Source of the DNA: Pseudonocardia sp.
GTDB lineage: Bacteria; Actinomycetota; Actinomycetes; Mycobacteriales; Pseudonocardiaceae
Direction: 5' to 3'
NCBI GenBank assembly: GCA_030453005.1
Contig: JAKDLE010000269.1
Span: 1 to 5,198 of the forward strand
DNA: 5,198 nucleotides
Below, in pieces: positions 1-4,979 of this stretch; the first letter of the stretch is position 1, and each line of letters starts with the position of its first letter. Under the pieces are notes generated by a model. That model ran no database searches and was not told where the DNA came from. It saw only the letters and a list, made by a program, of their open reading frames with translations. The position numbers were made by a program, and so were the translations under genes.

Positions 1-112
1 ACAGCTGCGAGTCGTCGGGAGCAGGCCGGTACTCGGGCCACTCGTCCCAGCCGGGGGTGGTCTCCGCAAGCGACTCGTCGACCATTGTCCCGTCGACCAT
101 CCTATCGAACAT
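1..112 (-). CDS. N-terminal fragment of an SOS-controlled protein, possibly HNH endonuclease/DUF222 (13E12) family
   Basis: An open minus-strand frame runs off the left edge of the window, so about 37 codons are visible. Three in-frame ATGs are available, at 112-110, 100-98 and 85-83. The first lies where transcription should begin given the -10 at 125-120, which would make a leaderless message; the later two have no better Shine-Dalgarno. The visible protein is acidic and proline/tryptophan-rich (PGWDEWPEYRPAPDD near its end), with no signal peptide or membrane segment. The family assignment is an inference: DUF222/HNH (13E12 repeat) proteins in actinobacteria often have such N-termini, and 13E12 members in Mycobacterium tuberculosis belong to the LexA regulon. 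No catalytic motif is in the window. The same frame stays open upstream to the epoxide hydrolase stop codon at 494-496, so a longer protein starting at ATG 307-305 cannot be excluded, but the promoter and SOS box argue against it. Confidence 0.5.
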   Translation of the reverse strand, partial: MFDRMVDGTMVDESLAETTPGWDEWPEYRPAPDDSQL

Positions 113-120
113 GCGTTCGA
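105..120. promoter_or_regulatory. Perfect LexA (SOS) box
   Basis: TCGAAC-atgc-GTTCGA is a perfect 6+4+6 palindrome identical to the mycobacterial LexA-box consensus TCGAAC-N4-GTTCGA. On the minus strand it also fits the Bacillus-type CGAAC-RNRY-GTTCG form. It lies immediately downstream of, and shares one base with, the minus-strand -10 element, and contains the first candidate start codon (112-110). Bound LexA would therefore cover the transcription start, which predicts repression until DNA damage. Confidence 0.9.
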
Positions 121-493
121 CTATACGCGACTTCGTGCGGCTGGTCCAGGGGCTGGGGTGATCGCGGCGTCGGGACGGGCGTGGTTGCCACCGCTGGTGA
201 CCCGGTCGGGCGGTGAGGGTCAGGTGGCCATCTGGGCGCGGACTTGGGGAGAGGGTTTCCCTTGCCGCCTCGGCCCGCTCGAACAGTGAGTCCGCCCGAC
301 TGGTCATGCGCTGGTACAGCTCCTGCCGGAACCAGGCGAGATCACCCCGCTGGGTCGGGATGTCGCTTCGGGGGCGCCATGTCCCGCCGACAGACCGACG
401 AACAGCGATCGTCCTCCGCCACGCACGGCGAGGTTGAACAGCAAGCTGAGCCCGGACCCGACGGGAGACGCTGGATTCGTGCGGGCATCGGAG
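113..493. other. Gene-poor stretch with a possible decayed transposase N-terminus
   Basis: No intact gene is supported here; the plus-strand open frames have arginine/proline-rich translations typical of shadow frames. On the minus strand, roughly 369-200, one frame reads GDLAWFRQELYQRMTSRADS followed by LFERAEA. This resembles the N-terminus of a group of actinobacterial transposases (pattern FR.E.Y..LT.RADALFEL.DA), but the following residues do not keep the expected CADGPV-like motif. There is no DDE domain and no terminal repeat. It may be a small remnant in the same frame and direction as the SOS gene. I see no strong terminator after the epoxide hydrolase stop codon. Confidence 0.35.
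120..148 (-). promoter_or_regulatory. Minus-strand promoter of the SOS-controlled gene
   Basis: On the minus strand, TATAGT (125-120) matches a -10 hexamer at five of six positions. It is preceded by a 17-bp spacer and TGGACC (148-143), which matches TTGACA at four of six. Transcription would start near position 113, at or just before the ATG at 112, so the message may be leaderless. The A/T-rich -10 stands out in the surrounding GC-rich sequence. Confidence 0.6.
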
Positions 494-1627
494 TCAGCGG
501 ACCATGCGGAAGAACGTGCGCAGCTCGTCGACGAAGACCTCCGGCTGTTCGAGCGAGGCGAAGTGGCCGCCGGTGTCGGGTTGGGACCAGTGGCGCACGT
601 CGGTGTAGCGGCGCTCGACCCACGACCGCGGCAGCCGCCACAGCTCGTGCGGGAACAGCGTGATGCCGGTGGGCACCTCGACCGGGTCCATCCGGCGGCG
701 CTGGAAGCTCTCCCAGTACAGCCGCGCCGACGACGCCCCAGCGCCGGGCAGCCAGTAGAGCATCACGTTGTCGAGGAGGCGGTCGCGGGAGATGACGTTC
801 TCCGGGTGCCCGGCGCAGTCGGTCCAGTCCCAGAACTTCTCGACGATCCAGGTGCACTGGGCGGCCGGGGAGTCGAGCAGGCCGTAGCCGATCGTCTGCG
901 GGCGGGTGGACTGCTCGGCGAAGTAGCCGGTGCCGCGGGCCTGGAACAGCCTGCGGTCGGCGAGCGCGTCCTCCTCGGCCTTCGTCAGCGGCGCGACCTC
1001 CCCGTCGGCCGGTCGCTGCGCCAGGGGCATCGTGACGTGGATGCCCGCGACGCATCCCGGCATCCCGGTGCCCAGCGCCGAGGTGATCATCGAGCCCCAG
1101 TCGCCGCCCTGGGCGCCGTAGCGGTCGTAGCCGAGGCGGTCCATCAGCTGGGCCCAGGCGGTGGCGATGCGTTCGACGCCCCAGCCCGACGTCGACGGCT
1201 TCGCGCTGAAACCGAACCCGGGCAGCGACGGCACCACGACGTGGAACGCGTCGCGCGGGTCGGGCGGGTTCGTCAGCGCGTCGATCACGCCGAGGAGCTC
1301 GACCACCGACCCCGGCCAGCCGTGGGTCAGGATCAGCGGCATCGCGTACGGGTGCGGGGACCGGGCGTGGATGAAGTGGATCTCGCAGGAGTCGTCGCCG
1401 CCCCCGTCGAGCCCGGTGCGGAACTGCGGCAGCGCGTTGAGCTCGGCCTCGCAGCGGCGCCAGTCGTAGCGCGCGGCCCAGTGCTCGCACAGCTCGCGGG
1501 CGTAGTCCAGCGGCACACCCTGCGTCCACCCGTCCACCGTGGACGGCTCGGGCCAGCGGGTGCGTGCCAGCCGCTCGCGCAGGTCGTCTAGGTCGGACTC
1601 GGGGACGTCGATGCGGAACTCGCGCAC
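494..1627 (-). CDS. Epoxide hydrolase (alpha/beta hydrolase with EHN domain)
   Basis: This gene encodes a 377-residue cytosolic epoxide hydrolase that should open an epoxide to a vicinal diol through an ester intermediate. Residues 1-110 form the EHN N-terminal domain, opening with FRIDVPESDLDDLRERLART and RWPEP. HGWPGS (102-107) supplies the oxyanion-hole turn, PSLPGFGFS follows at 133-141, and Asp176 in GGDWG is the predicted nucleophile. His355 in GGHFASLEQPE is the catalytic base, and the tyrosines around GYFAEQ and IGYGLLDSP are candidates for ring opening. I chose the GTG at 1627-1625 because AGGAG lies 10 bases upstream and the family homology begins there. An ATG at 1696 would add 23 unrelated residues and has no ribosome-binding site. 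It is the last gene of the acetamidase-SDR-hydrolase operon, and its ribosome-binding site is inside a 19-bp inverted repeat arm. The substrate is unknown; length and motifs are complete. Confidence 0.9.
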   Translation of the reverse strand: MREFRIDVPESDLDDLRERLARTRWPEPSTVDGWTQGVPLDYARELCEHWAARYDWRRCEAELNALPQFRTGLDGGGDDSCEIHFIHARSPHPYAMPLILTHGWPGSVVELLGVIDALTNPPDPRDAFHVVVPSLPGFGFSAKPSTSGWGVERIATAWAQLMDRLGYDRYGAQGGDWGSMITSALGTGMPGCVAGIHVTMPLAQRPADGEVAPLTKAEEDALADRRLFQARGTGYFAEQSTRPQTIGYGLLDSPAAQCTWIVEKFWDWTDCAGHPENVISRDRLLDNVMLYWLPGAGASSARLYWESFQRRRMDPVEVPTGITLFPHELWRLPRSWVERRYTDVRHWSQPDTGGHFASLEQPEVFVDELRTFFRMVR

Positions 1628-1642
1628 GAGGGGGTGTCTCCT
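1628..1642 (-). promoter_or_regulatory. Ribosome-binding site of the epoxide hydrolase, inside a repeat arm
   Basis: AGGAG (1642-1638) lies 10 bases before the GTG start at 1627-1625. It decides the start, since no Shine-Dalgarno precedes the in-frame ATG at 1696. It sits wholly in the inverted-repeat arm 1630-1648, so in a read-through mRNA it can pair with the arm just after the SDR stop codon. Confidence 0.7.
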
Positions 1643-1799
1643 GGATCTAGTCGAGCGAGCGGTGGTCAGGTGCTCGGGTGCAGCGCTTCGGGTCATGTGA
1701 TGGGAGCTGCCGATCCCGGGGTTGGATCGGCGGCGACGACAGCCGCGAGGTGCCCGCCTGGGCGCCGCGCAGCCGACTGGAGATCCAGGAGACACCCCC
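1630..1799. repeat. 170-bp nested inverted repeat with 19-bp perfect arms
   Basis: The left arm 1630-1648 reads GGGGGTGTCTCCTGGATCT and the right arm 1781-1799 is its exact reverse complement, with 132 bases between them. After a two-base offset the pairing continues imperfectly inward: 1649-1675 against 1778-1752 matches at 18 of 27 positions, including AGTCG and CAGG blocks. A second, nearly concentric palindrome lies at 1706-1734. The element fills the spacer between the SDR and the epoxide hydrolase almost exactly, from one base after the SDR stop to two bases before the hydrolase start. No transposase gene and no obvious target-site duplication flank it. It could be an mRNA regulatory structure, an invertible segment, a MITE-like element or an inverted duplication; sequence alone does not decide. 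Confidence 0.85.
1706..1734. other. Stem-loop at the centre of the inverted repeat
   Basis: GCCGATCC (1709-1716) and GGATCGGC (1724-1731) form a perfect 8-bp stem with a 7-base loop. Two further G-C pairs lie beyond one mismatch, which is a G-U wobble if read on the plus strand. There is no T-tract on either side, so it is not a classical terminator, although U-less hairpins are proposed as terminators in actinobacteria. Its centre (1720) is close to that of the larger repeat (1714.5). Confidence 0.7.
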
Positions 1800-1800
1800 C

Positions 1801-2544
1801 CTACAGCTGCACCCCGCGGGTGAGCGCGCCGTCGACGACGAGGTTGGTGCCCGTGATGAACGACGCCCGCGGGCTGGCCAGCATCGTCACCGCGTAGGCG
1901 ATCTCCGCGGGCAGCGCCATCCGGCCGGTGGGGTTGAGGCCCATCGCGGTGGCGAACAGCTCCGGGTTGCCGCCCTCGATGCCCTCCCACACCCCGCCGG
2001 GGAAGTAGGTGTTGCCCGGGGACACGCAGTTGGCGCGCACGCCCGCGGCGGCGTGCTCGAACGCGATGCCCGCGATGTAGTGCACGACCGCCGCCTTCAT
2101 GGTGCCGTAGGCGTCCTTGGCGAAGTCGATCTCACGACCGGACACCGAGGAGATCGCCACGATCGACCCTCCGGACGTCGTCAGGTGCGGCAGCGCCGCC
2201 TCACACAGGCGCACGGTGTGCATGAGGTCGACCTCGAAGGAGGCCTTCCAGTTGTCCTCCCCCGGGCCGATGGCCAGAGCGCTGACGTTGGCGACGACGA
2301 CGTCGACGCCTCCGAACCGCTCCGCCGACGTGGCGACCCAGGCGGCCAACGCGTCACCGTCGGCGACGTCGAGGGCGGTGCCCGTGGCCCCGAGCTCGTC
2401 CTCGGCCTTCTCCACCTCCAACGCGGTGCGCGCACAGAACGCGACGCGTGCGCCCTCGGCCAGCAGGACCTCCACGACGGCGCGTCCGATGCCCTTGGTG
2501 CCGCCGGTGACGAGCGCGACCTTGCCGGTGAGCTGGAGGTCCAT
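1801..2544 (-). CDS. Short-chain dehydrogenase/reductase, probably NADP(H)-dependent
   Basis: This gene encodes a 247-residue classical SDR with a single Rossmann domain, expected to be a cytosolic oligomer interconverting an alcohol and a ketone. The cofactor motif TGGTKGIG is at 13-20. Lys17 within it and Arg39 after the second strand (CAR) favour NADP(H) over NAD(H). Asp59 in ALDV should contact the adenine. The catalytic Ser133 (SSVSG), Tyr146 and Lys150 (YGTMK) have family spacing, and SPGNT (175-179) and the C-terminal ITGTNLVVDGA are typical. Two positions are unusual: the tetrad asparagine is Asp106 (FEVDL), and the usual NNAG is ANVS (85-88). The ATG start immediately follows the stop codon of the acetamidase-family gene (TAGATG), with AAAGGA 9 bases upstream inside that gene, which indicates translational coupling. 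The substrate cannot be assigned. Confidence 0.9.
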   Translation of the reverse strand: MDLQLTGKVALVTGGTKGIGRAVVEVLLAEGARVAFCARTALEVEKAEDELGATGTALDVADGDALAAWVATSAERFGGVDVVVANVSALAIGPGEDNWKASFEVDLMHTVRLCEAALPHLTTSGGSIVAISSVSGREIDFAKDAYGTMKAAVVHYIAGIAFEHAAAGVRANCVSPGNTYFPGGVWEGIEGGNPELFATAMGLNPTGRMALPAEIAYAVTMLASPRASFITGTNLVVDGALTRGVQL

Positions 2545-2559
2545 CTAGAGCAGTCCTTT
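2545..2559 (-). promoter_or_regulatory. Ribosome-binding site of the SDR within the upstream gene, with abutting TAG/ATG
   Basis: AAAGGA (2559-2554) lies within the last codons of the acetamidase-family gene, 9 bases from the SDR ATG (2544-2542). The upstream stop TAG (2547-2545) touches that ATG, so a terminating ribosome can restart directly. Confidence 0.75.
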
Positions 2560-3546
2560 CGCTAGGGAGCGCAGGTGGCGGTGCATGCCGCCGTGGGCGT
2601 CGGCGGCGGGAAGGTGCCGCTTCTCGACCTTCGTCAGCGCGCTGTAGTTGGTGTCGCAGACGTTGGCGAGTGGGGAGAGCGCGATCTGGGTGAGCAGTTG
2701 GTAGGCGTCGAGCGGGTCGATCCCGTACAGTTCGCCCAGCCAGATGATCATGCCGTGCTGGCTGGCGCGCCAGGCGTCTTCCAACGGGCGGGCCGAGCCG
2801 ACCACGGCGTAGTGGTCGTCGTGCTCCAGGCGGGGCCACGCGGGCGCCCCGCCCTTGATCAGCTCCACGATGAGCGTGACGTCCATGGCGCCCTCGACGG
2901 CTGTGCCGCAGCTCTCGCCCTCGCCCTGGCGGTAGTGCCCGTCGCCGACGGAGAACAGGGCGCCCTCCACGTTGACGCCGAGGAAGCAGGTGGTGCCCGG
3001 CTTCATCTCCGGGGTGTCCATGTTGCCGCCGAAGGTGTCGGGCACGAGGCTCGACCGCACCTCGCGCCCCGGCGGCGCCACGCCCACCGTCCCCAGCATC
3101 GGTTCCAGCGGCAGGTCGAGGCGCAGGTCCGCGGCGTCGTGGCGCCCGAACTCCACGTGCAGGGTGCCCGCGGCGCGGTCGAGCTGGTAGATCCAGGTGT
3201 GCTCGGGCAGCGGCTCGTGCAGCAGGTACGGGTGGGTGAGCGCGCCGAAGAACGGGATGGTGCTCGACGCCGCCCAGTCGCGGGCCGGGGTGAGGTCGAC
3301 GATGTGGATCGCGAGAGTGTCGCCCGGCTCCGCGCCCTCCACGAAGAACGGCCCGGTCTGCGGGTTCACCTGCGTCATGTCGAGCACCCGGCTGGGCAGG
3401 TCGGTGGTGCGCTGCAGGCGCCCGGAGAACGCGTCCTCCGTCCACAGCTTCAGCGCGGTGCCCGGGCGGATGCGGTGGGTGGGGGCCACGCCTCCGAACG
3501 TCCACGCGTACTGCTCGGGAGTGGGCCGGAACTCGACGACGTCCAT
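2545..3546 (-). CDS. Acetamidase/formamidase-family amide hydrolase
   Basis: This 333-residue protein belongs to the FmdA/AmdA acetamidase/formamidase family, metal-dependent cytosolic enzymes that hydrolyse short amides to the acid and ammonia. It has the family's full length and conserved blocks in order: EFRPTPEQYAWTFGG (5-19), WTEDAFSG (35-42), VNPQTGPFFVEGAEPGDTLA (60-79), PLEPMLGTVGVAP (146-158), FGGNMDTPEMKPGTTCFLGV (172-191) and SVGDGHYRQGEGE (199-211). The start at 3546 is supported by family homology from the first residues. No good Shine-Dalgarno precedes it, so initiation may be weak or leaderless. It is the first gene of the minus-strand operon with the SDR and epoxide hydrolase, and lies 272 bp from the divergent pobA. 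The family also includes poorly characterised members, so acetamide or formamide as substrate is not assured. I cannot identify its promoter. Confidence 0.88.
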   Translation of the reverse strand: MDVVEFRPTPEQYAWTFGGVAPTHRIRPGTALKLWTEDAFSGRLQRTTDLPSRVLDMTQVNPQTGPFFVEGAEPGDTLAIHIVDLTPARDWAASSTIPFFGALTHPYLLHEPLPEHTWIYQLDRAAGTLHVEFGRHDAADLRLDLPLEPMLGTVGVAPPGREVRSSLVPDTFGGNMDTPEMKPGTTCFLGVNVEGALFSVGDGHYRQGEGESCGTAVEGAMDVTLIVELIKGGAPAWPRLEHDDHYAVVGSARPLEDAWRASQHGMIIWLGELYGIDPLDAYQLLTQIALSPLANVCDTNYSALTKVEKRHLPAADAHGGMHRHLRSLAKGLL

Positions 3547-3640
3547 CGGCGGGATCGTTGCGCCATCACCTACCGCCGCGCAAGGGGTGGATGTGATCTC
3601 GTCGCAGCGCGTGGTGCGGAGGCCGCGCGTCGTGCGCGGG
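3547..3640. other. Upstream region of the acetamidase-family gene
   Basis: This part of the divergent region should hold the operon's promoter, but I find no convincing -35/-10 pair. A short inverted repeat, CGCGCGT (3624-3630) and ACGCGCG (3643-3649), straddles the right border. It is only 7 bp of low-complexity CG alternation, so it is weak as an operator candidate. Confidence 0.3.
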
Positions 3641-3784
3641 TCACGCGCGTAGCGGCACGTTCTCGCCGGTCACCTCGTGCAGGTCGGTGCGGAACGGCAT
3701 CGCCGACTCGCGCAGTCCCCACCCGCGCGGGGCGAGCGCCCCGACCCTCCAGAGCCGCAACCCGATCCGGTAGCGCCCGCGTCG
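3641..3784 (-). pseudogene. Fragment of an IclR-family transcriptional regulator
   Basis: The minus-strand translation reads RRGRYRIGLRLWRVGALAPR, then GWGLRESAMPF, DLHEVTGENV and a TGA stop at 3643-3641. This matches the segment of IclR-family regulators that links the winged-helix domain to the effector domain (typical form YRIGLRLWEIG..APRGLGLREAALPF..DLYEVT.ENVQL). Only about 48 codons remain. The N-terminal DNA-binding domain is absent and nearly all of the effector domain is missing after the ENV.L block, so it cannot work as a regulator. A start codon at 3820-3818 would give a 59-codon frame, but its first dozen residues do not look homologous. Many actinobacterial and proteobacterial pobA/pca genes are controlled by divergent IclR-type regulators (PobR, PcaR, PcaU). 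This is probably the remnant of one, now forming part of the pobA upstream region. Confidence 0.7.
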
Positions 3785-3803
3785 AGCGCGAGGCGCCGGC
3801 TGC

Positions 3804-3818
3804 GGAAGAATCCCCCGC
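3804..3818 (+). promoter_or_regulatory. Ribosome-binding site of pobA
   Basis: GGAAG (3804-3808) lies 10 bases upstream of the pobA ATG at 3819. It is a moderate match and the only purine-rich element at usable distance. Its complement lies at the 5' end of the minus-strand IclR remnant frame. Confidence 0.55.
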
Positions 3819-4979
3819 ATGAGGACGCAGGTGGGAATCGTGGGCGCGGGCCCGGCGGGGCTGCTCCTGTCACACCTGCTGGCGCGCCAGGGCATCGAGT
3901 CGGTGGTGCTGGAGTCGCGCAGCCGCGAGTACGTCGAGCAGCGGGTCCGGGCGGGCGTGCTGGAGCACCCCACCGTCGAGCTGCTGCGCGAGGTCGGGCT
4001 GGGCGAGCGGCTCGACGCCCGCGGCCTGCCGCACGAGGGCATCTCCCTGCGCTTCGACGGCGGGGACCACCGCATCGACTTCACCGACCTCGTCGGACGC
4101 GGCATCGTCGTCTACGGCCAGCAGGAGGTCGTCAAGGACCTCATCGCGGCCCGCCTGGCCGACGGAGGCGAGATCCGCTTCGAGGTCTCGAACGTGCGGA
4201 TCGACGGCGTCACCGAGGACCCGTTGATCCACTTCGACGACGGCTCGCCCCAGGAGATGCACTGCGACGTCATCGCGGGCTGCGACGGCTTCCACGGCGT
4301 CAGCCGCGCCGTCGTGCCGCACACGGTGTTCGACCGGCTCTACCCCTTCGCCTGGCTCGGCATCCTCGCGCAGGCGGCGCCGACGCACCACGAGCTCGTC
4401 TACGCGGGCCACGCCCGCGGCTTCGCGCTCTACTCGATGCGCAGCCCCGAGGTGACGCGGCTGTACCTGCAGGTGCCGCCGGACACCGACGCGGACACCT
4501 GGTCGGAGCGGCGAATCTGGGACGAGCTCGGGGTGCGCCTGGCCGCGGACGGCTTCACCCTCAACGAGGGGCCGCTGATCGAGAAGGGGGTCACGGGTAT
4601 GCGCAGCTTCGTGGCCGAGCCGATGCGGCACGGGCGGCTGTTCCTCGCGGGCGACGCCGCGCACATCGTGCCGCCCACCGGGGCGAAGGGCATGAACCTC
4701 GCCGTCGCCGACGTCCGCGTGCTCGCCGAGGCGCTCACCGGCCTGTTGCGCCACGGCGACGAGACCGGCGTCGACGCCTACTCGCAGACCTGCCTGCGCC
4801 GCGTCTGGCGGGCCGAGCACTTCTCCTGGTGGATGACCTCGATGCTGCACATGGGTGAGGACGACGACCCGTTCACCCGCCGCCTGCAGCTCTCGCAGCT
4901 GCGCCAGACCGTGTCCTCCCGCGCGGCCGCCACCACCCTCGCCGAGAACTACGTCGGCCTGCCCCACGGGAGCATCTGA
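3819..4979 (+). CDS. pobA: 4-hydroxybenzoate 3-monooxygenase
   Basis: PobA (386 residues) is a cytosolic FAD monooxygenase that hydroxylates 4-hydroxybenzoate to protocatechuate. It aligns nearly without gaps over its N-terminal third to the Pseudomonas enzyme as I recall it. The FAD motif GAGPAG is at 9-14, RVRAGVLE at 42-49 (Arg42, Arg44), the DG motif in AGCDGFHG at 153-160, and GDAAHIVPPTGAKGMNL at 278-294. Residues equivalent to the Pseudomonas substrate and proton-relay residues are present: Tyr195 (Tyr201), Ser206 (Ser212), Arg208 (Arg214), Arg214 (Arg220), Pro286 (Pro293) and Tyr378 (Tyr385). The position of Pseudomonas Arg33, which binds NADPH, is Ser33 here, so NADH or dual use is possible. 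GGAAG lies 10 bases before the ATG. Its stop overlaps the pcaH start. No promoter is recognisable upstream; that DNA carries an IclR-family remnant. Confidence 0.96.
   Translation: MRTQVGIVGAGPAGLLLSHLLARQGIESVVLESRSREYVEQRVRAGVLEHPTVELLREVGLGERLDARGLPHEGISLRFDGGDHRIDFTDLVGRGIVVYGQQEVVKDLIAARLADGGEIRFEVSNVRIDGVTEDPLIHFDDGSPQEMHCDVIAGCDGFHGVSRAVVPHTVFDRLYPFAWLGILAQAAPTHHELVYAGHARGFALYSMRSPEVTRLYLQVPPDTDADTWSERRIWDELGVRLAADGFTLNEGPLIEKGVTGMRSFVAEPMRHGRLFLAGDAAHIVPPTGAKGMNLAVADVRVLAEALTGLLRHGDETGVDAYSQTCLRRVWRAEHFSWWMTSMLHMGEDDDPFTRRLQLSQLRQTVSSRAAATTLAENYVGLPHGSI

Noticed and set aside
397..472. Terminator after the epoxide hydrolase (GACGA/TCGTC and CCCG/CGGG short stems)
   Set aside because: The stems are 4-5 bp with no T-tract, within what is expected by chance at this base composition.
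342..1591. Long open frames on both strands across the epoxide hydrolase region (for example 434-1591 plus, 342-1529 minus)
   Set aside because: Their translations are arginine/proline/alanine-rich without motifs and overlap the epoxide hydrolase, which has clear catalytic motifs; they are shadow frames of GC-rich DNA.
1706..1734. Rho-independent terminator at the central hairpin
   Set aside because: There is no T-tract on either strand and the hydrolase gene downstream has no promoter I can see, so I record it as a stem-loop without claiming termination.
1628..1990. Longer N-terminus for the epoxide hydrolase, starting at 1990 or 1696
   Set aside because: The extra residues do not resemble the family and no ribosome-binding site precedes these starts; the 1990 start also overlaps the 3' part of the SDR gene.
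3624..3649. CGCGCGT/ACGCGCG inverted repeat as an operator
   Set aside because: It is a 7-bp alternating CG sequence, too common in such DNA to support a binding site.
2354..3822. Long open frames overlapping the SDR and acetamidase-family genes (2354-3505 minus, 2575-3822 plus)
   Set aside because: They lack recognisable motifs and have biased composition, whereas the SDR and acetamidase frames carry full family signatures.
3870..4967. Minus-strand and alternative plus-strand frames over pobA
   Set aside because: The pobA frame accounts for the region end to end; the other translations are low-complexity shadows.
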